DNA of 5,936 nucleotides, from assembly GCA_945635805.1 (NCBI GenBank), contig CALZCW010000049.1, positions 1 through 5,936 of the forward strand. The letters are read 5' to 3'. The notes beneath the pieces were generated by a model, which saw only the letters and a program-made list of their open reading frames with translations, ran no database searches and was not told the DNA's origin. Position numbers and translations under genes: made by a program. Shown here one piece after another: positions 1 to 5,936 of the stretch (position 1 is the first letter of the stretch; each line of letters starts with the position of its first letter). Source of the DNA: an uncultured Clostridia bacterium (lineage in GTDB: Bacteria; Bacillota; Clostridia; Oscillospirales; Oscillospiraceae).

Positions 1-1137
1 CAGCAGCCGGTGCAGATGGCGGATCTGGACGGCGACGGCCAGGATGAGGCTGTCGTCTATTGGAAGAATACCGGCGATTCTCCGCTGACAGTGAGTGTTT
101 TCGATAAGGTAGACGGACAGTATGCCCAGGTGGCTGCCGCTTCCGGCGCAGGCTACGGCTTTGACCGGGTGCAGTATGCGGAGATCGACGGCAGCGCCGG
201 CTACGAGATTGTGGTGGGGCGCCAACTCAGCGAGCAGGTGACCCAGACCCTCAGCGTCTATTCCCTGACGGAGACGGGCCTGACGGAGCTGGTCAATACC
301 AATTATTCCCAGGTCCTGACGGTGGACCTGGACGGAAACGGCTGCCGCGACGTGTTCATCCTCCATGCCGACGGCGACTCGCCCAACGGCGTGGCCGAGT
401 GCTACCGCTGGACGGACGGACAGCTCCTCCGTGACCGGGAGGTGCGCATGAGCACACCCGTCACCGCCATCAAGCGGATCATCACCGGGCAGATGTGTCA
501 GGGGGTCCCGGCGGTCTTTGCAGCCTCGGAATACGGCGAGGGGAGCATCATCACGGATATTTTCGCCCTGCTGGACGGAACGCTGACCAATTTTACCCTT
601 TCCGAGAGCACGGATACCGGCGTAAAGACGGTCCGTGACTACTATGTCTATAGCTGCGACATCGACGCCGACGGTCTCATCGAACTGCCGCGGCTGATAC
701 CGCTGCAGGCTCTGGAGGGTGAGGAAAGCTCTCAGAACCGCTCCCTCATTTTATGGTACAATCTCCACACCGACGGCTGGGAGATGGAGAAGTGCCTGAC
801 TTACCACAACTACACCGACGGCTGGTATCTGGAGATCCCGGTGGAATGGGCGGAGAACCTGGTTGTCACCCGAAGCGTCCTGACGGACGGTACGGCCGTT
901 CACCGCTTCCTGCTCAAGCAGGCGGGAGAGCCGGAGACGCTCTTTTCCCTGGTCGGCCTGACGGGAGAAAACGCAGGCAGCACGCTTACCGAATGGGGCT
1001 ACGGCCTCCTGGCGGAAAAGGGGGAGACCCGCTACGGCGCCCTGCCGGGAGACGGTCCCAACGCGCCCTCTGCCGAGGAGCTGCAGAAAATGTTCCATTT
1101 CATCCGAGTGGAATGGAAAACCGGCGAGACGGAATAA
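1..1137 (+). CDS. FG-GAP/VCBS-like repeat protein, 5' end missing
   Basis: The frame is open from the first base, and neither the GTG at 10 nor the ATG at 16 has room for a ribosome binding site, so the gene almost certainly begins upstream; 378 residues are visible, ending in TAA at 1135-1137. Counting from base 1, Asp/Gly-rich motifs followed by a hydrophobic strand recur: DLDGDGQDE at residues 8-16, EIDGSAGYE at 61-69, DLDGNGCRD at 109-117, a degenerate copy near 161-173 and DIDADGLIE at 220-228. The spacing of about 50 residues is what blades of FG-GAP/VCBS beta-propellers show, and the D-x-D-G-x-G cores could bind calcium. Such proteins are usually secreted or lipid-anchored, but any signal peptide would be in the missing part. 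The last 150 residues have no motif I recognise. It lies 44 bases before a two-component system, so a link to envelope sensing is possible but is only an inference. Confidence 0.8.
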   Translation, partial: QQPVQMADLDGDGQDEAVVYWKNTGDSPLTVSVFDKVDGQYAQVAAASGAGYGFDRVQYAEIDGSAGYEIVVGRQLSEQVTQTLSVYSLTETGLTELVNTNYSQVLTVDLDGNGCRDVFILHADGDSPNGVAECYRWTDGQLLRDREVRMSTPVTAIKRIITGQMCQGVPAVFAASEYGEGSIITDIFALLDGTLTNFTLSESTDTGVKTVRDYYVYSCDIDADGLIELPRLIPLQALEGEESSQNRSLILWYNLHTDGWEMEKCLTYHNYTDGWYLEIPVEWAENLVVTRSVLTDGTAVHRFLLKQAGEPETLFSLVGLTGENAGSTLTEWGYGLLAEKGETRYGALPGDGPNAPSAEELQKMFHFIRVEWKTGETE

Positions 1138-1142
1138 AAAAG

Positions 1143-1166
1143 ACAGCGAATATCGCTTATCGCTGT
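1143..1166. repeat. Inverted repeat with internal tandem 7-mer
   Basis: ACAGCGA at 1143-1149 is the exact reverse complement of TCGCTGT at 1160-1166, giving a 7-bp stem with a 10-base loop. Inside it TATCGCT occurs twice head to tail (1151-1157 and 1158-1164), so AGCGA at 1145-1149 can instead pair with the nearer TCGCT at 1153-1157 across a 3-base loop. The element fills most of the 44-base gap and ends 2 bases before the response-regulator Shine-Dalgarno. No T-run follows on the plus strand, so it is not a plus-strand intrinsic terminator. On the minus strand the stem is followed by C and six Ts (complement of 1141-1136), which fits a weak terminator. An operator or RNA processing site is also possible. 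Confidence 0.45.
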
Positions 1167-1168
1167 AC

Positions 1169-1173
1169 GGAGG
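1169..1173 (+). promoter_or_regulatory. Shine-Dalgarno deciding the response-regulator start
   Basis: GGAGG lies 8 bases before the ATG at 1182 but only 2 bases before the in-frame ATG at 1176. The longer spacing is the normal one, so 1182 is preferred; the alternative would only add Met-Lys to the protein. Confidence 0.8.
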
Positions 1174-1181
1174 ATATGAAA

Positions 1182-1868
1182 ATGAAAAAGGTATTGATTT
1201 TGGAGGATGAAGTCAGCATCCGCAGCTTTGTGGTCATCAACCTGAAGCGCGCCGGCTACGACGCCATTGAGGCGGGGACCGGCATGGAGGCATTGGAGCG
1301 GCTCAAGGAGCATCCGGACATCGGCGTTGCCATTCTGGATATCATGCTGCCGGACATCGACGGCTTCGAGGTCTGCCGCAATATCCGCGCCACCAACAAG
1401 ACCATCGGCATCATCATGCTGACGGCCCGCACTCAGGAGATGGACAAGGTGACGGGCCTGATGACCGGCGCCGACGACTATGTGACCAAGCCCTTCTCCC
1501 CGGCGGAGCTGACGGCCCGTATCGACGCCCTCTACCGCAGAGTCGGCGGCGGTGCGGAACAGGATGCAGAGATCATCGTCCATGAGCCGTTTACCCTCAA
1601 CATCCGCAACCGCACCCTGGAAAAGGACGGGCGCCGCATCAAGCTGACCCAGGTGGAATATGCCATCATCCAACTGTTCATGCAGAATCCCGGCCGCGCC
1701 CTTTCCCGCGAGGATATCCTGACCTCTGTCTGGGGACGGGATTATGACGGCGAGCTGAAGATCGTGGATGTGAATATCCGCCGTCTGCGCATCAAGATCG
1801 AGGACAATACCGCCAACCCCACCGATATCACCACGGTCTGGGGCTTTGGCTACAAGTGGGGCGTGTGA
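1182..1868 (+). CDS. OmpR/PhoB-family response regulator
   Basis: This 228-residue cytosolic protein is a DNA-binding transcriptional regulator controlled by phosphorylation, of the usual length for its family. The receiver domain (about 1-120) has the acidic pair E8/D9, the phospho-acceptor D53 in the ILDIMLPDIDG stretch, the switch residues T81 and Y100, and the invariant K103 in the TKPF motif. A winged-helix domain follows (about 130-228), with the recognition-helix signature VDVNIRRLRIKIE and the C-terminal wing VWGFGYKWG typical of PhoB/OmpR. The start at 1182 is chosen from GGAGG spacing; the same frame is open far upstream, but there it only shadows the preceding gene. The histidine kinase follows after 23 bases, so the two form a cognate pair. 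The target genes cannot be told from the sequence. It resembles PhoB/WalR-type regulators, but no specific name is justified. Confidence 0.95.
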   Translation: MKKVLILEDEVSIRSFVVINLKRAGYDAIEAGTGMEALERLKEHPDIGVAILDIMLPDIDGFEVCRNIRATNKTIGIIMLTARTQEMDKVTGLMTGADDYVTKPFSPAELTARIDALYRRVGGGAEQDAEIIVHEPFTLNIRNRTLEKDGRRIKLTQVEYAIIQLFMQNPGRALSREDILTSVWGRDYDGELKIVDVNIRRLRIKIEDNTANPTDITTVWGFGYKWGV

Positions 1869-1877
1869 TCGGCCCAT

Positions 1878-1883
1878 AGGGGG
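1878..1883 (+). promoter_or_regulatory. Shine-Dalgarno deciding the histidine kinase start
   Basis: AGGGGG ends 8 bases before the ATG at 1892. The in-frame GTG at 1883 overlaps this site and has no good site of its own, so ATG 1892 is preferred. The GTG would add three residues. Confidence 0.7.
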
Positions 1884-1891
1884 TGACGGAA

Positions 1892-3310
1892 ATGAAACGA
1901 ACCAAGGGCCTGCAGGGACGCTGGCTCCGCAATACGCTCAGCCTGGTGCTTGCGCTGGTCCTTCTGTGCGTCACCGCCCTGTCCGTCACCGTGGCGGCCT
2001 ACTACTACTCCAGCATGGAGGCGGGCATGGAATCCAAGGCCCGCACCGGTACCGCCTTTTTTGAGACCTACATCGGTCAGAGCTACAACGAATACTACCA
2101 GTCCTGCGCAAAATTCACCCAGAGCTTTGACGCGAAGGACGTTATGGAGCTGCAGTTCGTCAATACGGGCTACCGCATTGTCGCCTCCTCCTACAGCAAT
2201 CTTTCCAAAAATACCGCAGAGACCGAAGACATCCGCCGTGCCATTGAAACCAAGGAGATCAGCACCTTTACCGGCGAGAATCCCGACACGGGGGAGCGGA
2301 TCATGGCGGTATCCAGCCCGCTTATCTATACCAACGGCGAGGTCATCGGCGTCCTGCGCTATGTGACAAGCCTGAAACGGGTGGACAGGCAGATATTGAT
2401 GTTTACCCTGCTCATCAGCCTGGTGGGTCTGGTGATCCTGCTCATCGTCTATATCAGTGGCCGTTATTACCTGAAATCCATTTTAGGCCCCGTTTCCGAG
2501 ATCACCAAAACCGCCAAACGGATCGCCGCCGGCAGCTACGGCGTGCAGATACAGCACCACTCCAACGACGAGATCGGCGAGCTGGCGGATACCATCAACG
2601 ATATGTCCAACAAGATCAGTCAGGCGGAGAAAATGCAGTCGGAATTTGTCTCCTCCGTGTCCCATGAGCTGCGGACCCCTCTGACCGCCATCAGCGGCTG
2701 GAGCGAGACCCTTTTGTCCTCCGGCGGCAGCGTGGACACCAGTGAGGCCCAGCGCGGCCTGCGGATCATCCTGCGGGAGTCCAAGCGCCTGACCGGCATG
2801 GTGGAGGAGCTGCTGGAATTCACCCGCATCCAGGACGGACGCTTCACCCTCAACGTGGCCATGAGCGACCTCCGTTCGGAATTTGAAGACACGGTCTTTA
2901 TGTACGGCAGCCGTCTTGCCCAGGAGAATATCGAACTGGAATACCTGGACAACGACGACGACATCCCGGAGATCCCCTGCGACACCGCCCGTATGCGCCA
3001 GGTGTTTTTGAACATCCTGGACAATGCGGCCAAGCACGGCGGAGAGGGAGGAAAAATCACGGCGGAGATCCGCCGCGTGGAGCAGGAGATCCTCATCTGC
3101 ATCCGGGATTTCGGTCCCGGCATCCCGGAGGAGGAACTTCCGCTGGTCAAAAAGAAGTTTTACAAGGGGTCCTCCAAGGCCCGTGGCAGCGGCATCGGTC
3201 TGGCAGTGTGTGACGAGATCGTGTCCATGCACAACGGCTCCCTGGAGCTGTCCAACGCGGAAGGCGGCGGCATCCTTGTGACCATACGGCTCCCCATCGA
3301 GGCGCAGTAA
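1892..3310 (+). CDS. Membrane sensor histidine kinase (HAMP-HisKA-HATPase)
   Basis: This 472-residue kinase should sense an external signal, autophosphorylate on a histidine and pass the phosphate to D53 of the regulator encoded just upstream. In order: a basic N-terminus; a membrane segment at about 15-37; an extracytoplasmic domain of about 130 residues (38-167), whose pattern of strands and an NGEVIGVLRYV ending looks like a PAS/Cache-type (PDC) sensor; a second membrane segment at about 168-190; HAMP (about 190-245); HisKA with H258 in SVSHELRTP; and an ATPase domain with the N box around N374-N378, the G1 box DFGPGIP starting at D406 and the G2 box GSGIGL at 432-437. E259 and T262 form the ExxT motif linked in HisKA kinases to phosphatase activity on the partner regulator. 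All catalytic boxes are intact. The ATP lid (KKKFYKGSSKARG) is short. The ligand is unknown; PhoR/WalK-like architecture does not identify it. Confidence 0.95.
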   Translation: MKRTKGLQGRWLRNTLSLVLALVLLCVTALSVTVAAYYYSSMEAGMESKARTGTAFFETYIGQSYNEYYQSCAKFTQSFDAKDVMELQFVNTGYRIVASSYSNLSKNTAETEDIRRAIETKEISTFTGENPDTGERIMAVSSPLIYTNGEVIGVLRYVTSLKRVDRQILMFTLLISLVGLVILLIVYISGRYYLKSILGPVSEITKTAKRIAAGSYGVQIQHHSNDEIGELADTINDMSNKISQAEKMQSEFVSSVSHELRTPLTAISGWSETLLSSGGSVDTSEAQRGLRIILRESKRLTGMVEELLEFTRIQDGRFTLNVAMSDLRSEFEDTVFMYGSRLAQENIELEYLDNDDDIPEIPCDTARMRQVFLNILDNAAKHGGEGGKITAEIRRVEQEILICIRDFGPGIPEEELPLVKKKFYKGSSKARGSGIGLAVCDEIVSMHNGSLELSNAEGGGILVTIRLPIEAQ

Positions 3311-3339
3311 CGCAGGACGGGGGACGAGAAAGGAATACT

Positions 3340-4338
3340 ATGGCAAAGAAAGAAACCAACGAAAAATTCAAAACCATGATCGGCGGTCAGGCGCTGATCG
3401 AAGGGATCATGATGATGGGCCCGGACAAGTGCGCCACGGTGGTGCGCAACAAGGAAGGCATCCAAACCAAGGTCGAACCCCGGAAAAAAACCGCCAAGTT
3501 CTCCGTGAAGAAGATCCCCTTTATCCGCGGCATCTTCAGCTTCTGCGGCTCCATGAAGACCGGCGTTTCCGCCCTGATGTACTCGGCGGATGTCTACGCC
3601 GCCGACGAGGACGAGGCTTCGGAGGAAAAACAGTCGAAGCTTGACGCCTGGCTGGAAAAAAAGCTCTCCTCGGAAAAGGCTCAGAGCGTGGTCATCACCC
3701 TGGCGGTGGTCATGGGCATCCTGTTTTCCGTGGCGCTGTTCATTCTGCTGCCGTCCCTGCTGGGTGAGTTCATTGAGCGCTGGGTGACGCACAACGAACT
3801 GGTGCGCAACCTTTTGGAGGGCGTTCTGCGTATTGTGATCTTCCTGGTCTATATGTTCCTGATCTCCCGCATGGAGGATATGAAACGGGTATTCTCCTAC
3901 CATGGGGCTGAGCATAAGACCATTCGCTGCTATGAGGCCAAGCTTCCCCTGACGGTGGAAAACGTCCGCAAGCAGACCCGGCTCCATCCCCGCTGCGGCA
4001 CCAGCTTCCTGTTTGTGGTCATCATCGTGTCCATTCTGGTGTTCTCTGTGGCCTCCGTAATCCTGCGGCCCATTACGCCTGAATTCAATTCCGGGATCCT
4101 CAACGCCCTGGTGCGCATGGCGCTCAAGCTGCTGCTGCTTCCCATCGTGGTAGGCATCAGCTATGAATTCAACCGCATGGTGGGACGCCATGACAATGCC
4201 CTGACCCGCGCCCTGTCGGCCCCCGGTATGTGGCTGCAGCACCTGACCACCAACGAGCCGGACGACAGCATGATCGAGGTGGGCATTGCCGCTCTGACTG
4301 CCGTGCTTCCCGAACGGGAGGGCGACGATAAATGGTAA
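3340..4338 (+). CDS. DUF1385 (YqhQ-like) membrane protein
   Basis: The 332-residue product is a DUF1385 protein, a family common in Firmicutes and of no established function that I know of. Diagnostic features are the N-terminal IGGQALIEGIMMMGP stretch (about 15-29), YHGAEHKTIRCYE around H188-H192, and LHPRCGTSF around H216-C219. Four membrane segments are visible at about 117-140, 160-178, 222-247 and 259-282. The Lys/Arg-rich N-terminal region and the basic loop at 179-221 point to the cytosol, which would place the conserved His, Glu and Cys residues on the inner face; they could form a metal site, but that is inference. An acidic linker rich in Asp/Glu lies near 85-100. AAAGGA at 3329-3334 is 5 bases before the ATG. 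The gene follows the kinase by 29 bases and overlaps prmC by 7 bases, so it probably shares a transcript with prmC. Confidence 0.93.
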   Translation: MAKKETNEKFKTMIGGQALIEGIMMMGPDKCATVVRNKEGIQTKVEPRKKTAKFSVKKIPFIRGIFSFCGSMKTGVSALMYSADVYAADEDEASEEKQSKLDAWLEKKLSSEKAQSVVITLAVVMGILFSVALFILLPSLLGEFIERWVTHNELVRNLLEGVLRIVIFLVYMFLISRMEDMKRVFSYHGAEHKTIRCYEAKLPLTVENVRKQTRLHPRCGTSFLFVVIIVSILVFSVASVILRPITPEFNSGILNALVRMALKLLLLPIVVGISYEFNRMVGRHDNALTRALSAPGMWLQHLTTNEPDDSMIEVGIAALTAVLPEREGDDKW

Positions 4339-5201
4339 AAAAGTACGCCGACCTCTATCTGGACGCCCGCCGTGCCCTGCTGGAAAAGGAGGGGCAATTC
4401 GCCTCCAACATTGCCCGGGAGCTGGTGTGCGCCGCCTCGGGCAAGACGGCGGAGCAGCTGATCGCCGACCGGGAGCTCTACGCCTCTGAGGAGGTCTGCC
4501 AGCTGACGGCGGATTTTGTCCGGCGCTATGCGGCGGGAGAGCCCATGCCCTATATTTTAGGGGAATGGGACTTCTACGACATGACCCTGACGGTCACCCC
4601 CGACGTGCTCATTCCCCGTGACGACACTACCGTTGTCACGGAGCTTGCCATCAAAAAGGCCCTGTTTTTGAATCAGAATCCCCGGATCCTGGACCTCTGC
4701 ACCGGATCGGGCTGCATCGGTCTGGCCATTGCAAAGCGGGTCAAGGACGCCCGGGTGACCCTGGGCGACGTGTCTCAGGGCGCGCTGCGGGTGGCAAGGC
4801 GCAACATCATGGATCAGAAACTGGCCACCCGGGTCAAGTGCCTGCCCATCGATGTTTTGAAGCCCGCCCAGGATTTTTTGGGGACCTTCGATCTGATCGT
4901 CTCCAATCCACCCTACATCCCTACGGAGATCTGGAAGACTCTGGACCCCTCCGTGCGCGACTTTGAGCCCCGGTTGGCTTTGGACGGCGGCGAGGACGGT
5001 CTGGACTTCTACCGGGCCATTCTGGAAAACTTCACGTCTGCCCTGCAGCCCGGCGGCTGGATATGCTTTGAGTTCGGCATCGGGCAGGAAAATGACGTCT
5101 GTTCGCTGCTGCGGCAGCACGGCTACGAGATCACTGAACTGAGAAAAGACTCCGCAGAAATCACAAGGGCAGTGCTTGCCCGGAAAAGAGAGGAAAGCTG
5201 A
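4332..5201 (+). CDS. prmC: Peptide chain release factor N5-glutamine methyltransferase PrmC (HemK)
   Basis: PrmC uses S-adenosylmethionine to methylate the glutamine of the GGQ motif in release factors RF1 and RF2, which supports efficient peptide release at stop codons. The 289-residue length is normal. The N-terminal helical, substrate-binding part covers about 1-85, with the family's [12 protein letters not shown] segment at its end. The methyltransferase domain follows, with the SAM-binding motif [16 protein letters not shown] (D121, G125, G127) and the catalytic NPPY motif at 192-195, which holds the target glutamine amide. [13 protein letters not shown] further on is also typical. The usual LIPRPxTE motif reads LIPRDDTT at 93-100, a variant. 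The ATG at 4332 lies inside the end of the DUF1385 gene (7-base overlap), with GGGAGGG at 4316-4322 as ribosome site, so translation is probably coupled. Gene prfA, a frequent neighbour of prmC, is not next to it; recA starts 2 bases downstream. Confidence 0.95.
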   Translation: MVKKYADLYLDARRALLEKEGQFASNIARELVCAASGKTAEQLIADRELYASEEVCQLTADFVRRYAAGEPMPYILGEWDFYDMTLTVTPDVLIPRDDTTVVTELAIKKALFLNQNPRILDLCTGSGCIGLAIAKRVKDARVTLGDVSQGALRVARRNIMDQKLATRVKCLPIDVLKPAQDFLGTFDLIVSNPPYIPTEIWKTLDPSVRDFEPRLALDGGEDGLDFYRAILENFTSALQPGGWICFEFGIGQENDVCSLLRQHGYEITELRKDSAEITRAVLARKREES

Positions 5202-5203
5202 CT

Positions 5204-5936
5204 ATGGCACAGAAAAAACCCACCTATGAGGCTCCTGCACCTGCAGAGGACAAGAAAAAAGCACTGGAAACAGCCCTGCATAACATTGAGAAAAACTTTG
5301 GCAAAGGCTCTGTCATGCGTCTCGGCGACAAGCCGGAGATGAATATTGACGCCATTCCCACAGGCTCTTTGGCCTTGGACGCGGCGCTGGGCATCGGCGG
5401 TCTGCCCCGGGGCAGAATCGTGGAGATCTACGGACCTGAATCCTCCGGCAAGACCACGCTGGCCCTGCACGTGGTGGCGGAAGCCCAGAAGCGCGGCGGC
5501 GAGGTGGCTTTTGTCGACGCCGAGCACGCGCTGGACCCCACCTACGCGGCAGCCATCGGCGTGGACATCGACTCCATGCTGGTCTCTCAGCCGGATACGG
5601 GTGAGCAGGCGCTGGAGATCACCGACGCGTTGGTGCGTTCCGGCGCCATCGACGTGGTGGTCGTTGACTCGGTGGCGGCCCTGGTGCCCCGTCAGGAGAT
5701 CGAGGGGGAGATGGGCGATGCTTTCGTCGGCTTGCAGGCCCGGCTCATGTCCCAGGCTTTGCGTAAGCTGGCGGGTACCATTTCCAAGACCAACTGCATC
5801 GTCATCTTCATCAATCAGCTTCGTATGAAGATCGGCGTCATGTACGGCAACCCGGAGACCACCACCGGCGGCAATGCGCTGAAATTCTATTCCTCCGTCC
5901 GTTTGGACGTGCGCAAAATCGAGGCCATTAAGGAAG
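5204..5936 (+). CDS. recA: Recombinase RecA, 3' end outside window
   Basis: RecA forms ATP-dependent filaments on single-stranded DNA, carries out strand exchange in recombinational repair, and stimulates LexA self-cleavage in the SOS response. The first 244 residues are visible, about two thirds of a usual RecA; the reading frame is intact to the edge. Landmarks: Walker [10 protein letters not shown] at 77-85 (K83, equivalent to E. coli K72), the catalytic glutamate E107 in VDAEHALDP, Walker B VVVVDS ending at D155-S156, the L1 DNA-binding loop EIEGEMGD, and the [26 protein letters not shown] segment covering loop L2. The N-terminus is about 10 residues longer than in E. coli and rich in Lys, Ala and Pro. 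In L1 the usual Ser-His after GD is Ala-Phe (173-174). The ATG follows the prmC stop by 2 bases, with AGAGGA at 5189-5194 as ribosome site inside prmC. No own promoter is evident, so it may depend on upstream transcription. Confidence 0.97.
   Translation, partial: MAQKKPTYEAPAPAEDKKKALETALHNIEKNFGKGSVMRLGDKPEMNIDAIPTGSLALDAALGIGGLPRGRIVEIYGPESSGKTTLALHVVAEAQKRGGEVAFVDAEHALDPTYAAAIGVDIDSMLVSQPDTGEQALEITDALVRSGAIDVVVVDSVAALVPRQEIEGEMGDAFVGLQARLMSQALRKLAGTISKTNCIVIFINQLRMKIGVMYGNPETTTGGNALKFYSSVRLDVRKIEAIKE

Noticed and set aside
1143..1166. Plus-strand intrinsic terminator between the first gene and the response regulator
   Set aside because: The bases after the stem are ACGGAGGAT, with no T-run; they form the next gene's ribosome site.
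753..1181. Upstream extension of the response-regulator frame, which would fuse about 140 extra residues to its N-terminus
   Set aside because: The extra part is Arg/Gly/Pro-rich nonsense overlapping the FG-GAP-like gene in another frame, whereas a well-spaced GGAGG precedes ATG 1182, exactly where the receiver domain begins.
1032..1877. Minus-strand open frame of 281 codons opposite the response regulator
   Set aside because: It has no recognisable domain or ribosome site and lies fully opposite a clear receiver/winged-helix gene.
2483..3232. Minus-strand open frames opposite the kinase catalytic domains
   Set aside because: The composition is that of antisense translation (His/Asp/Val rich) and the plus-strand kinase boxes are complete.
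3160..4242. Minus-strand open frame of 360 codons opposite the kinase end and DUF1385 gene
   Set aside because: Its product is low-complexity and rich in His, Gln and Gly, with no domain pattern. It is the antisense shadow of GC-rich coding sequence, while the plus strand encodes recognisable families.
5093..5104. TGACGTCTGTTC as an SOS box for recA
   Set aside because: It has two mismatches in the left half-site of GAAC-N4-GTTC and lies about 100 bases before recA, inside prmC, with no promoter elements visible nearby.
5346..5828. Plus-strand open frame of 160 codons within recA
   Set aside because: It is a +1-type shadow, rich in Arg, Trp, Ser and Pro, inside an intact recA frame.

Overview
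The window reads as ordinary chromosome from a fairly GC-rich Gram-positive anaerobe, most likely a member of the Clostridia close to the Oscillospiraceae. The evidence is the strong purine-rich Shine-Dalgarno sites, the DUF1385-prmC neighbourhood, the RecA sequence style, and a histidine kinase whose short ATP lid resembles those of clostridial sensor kinases. The assignment is by pattern recognition and was not checked against a database.

All six supported genes lie on the plus strand and are tightly packed. Region 1 (1-1137) is the 3' part of a gene for an FG-GAP/VCBS-like repeat protein whose start lies outside the window. Region 2 (1182-3310) is a two-component system: an OmpR/PhoB-type response regulator followed 23 bases later by its membrane histidine kinase. 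Region 3 (3340-5936) is a housekeeping string: a DUF1385 (YqhQ-like) membrane protein, the release-factor glutamine methyltransferase PrmC, whose start overlaps the DUF1385 stop by 7 bases, and recA, which starts 2 bases after the prmC stop and runs off the right edge.

Gaps between genes are 44, 23, 29, -7 and 2 bases, none with an obvious promoter or plus-strand terminator, so transcripts could run from the two-component genes, or further upstream, into recA. The only notable non-coding structure is a small inverted repeat with an embedded tandem repeat at 1143-1166, just before the response-regulator ribosome binding site. There is no RNA gene, mobile element, CRISPR array or phage feature, and no gene-free stretch above 50 bases. 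I found no convincing new biological system. The points most worth a second look are the DUF1385 protein's possible cytosolic metal site, the prmC-recA linkage without prfA or a visible SOS box, and the hairpin at 1136-1166.
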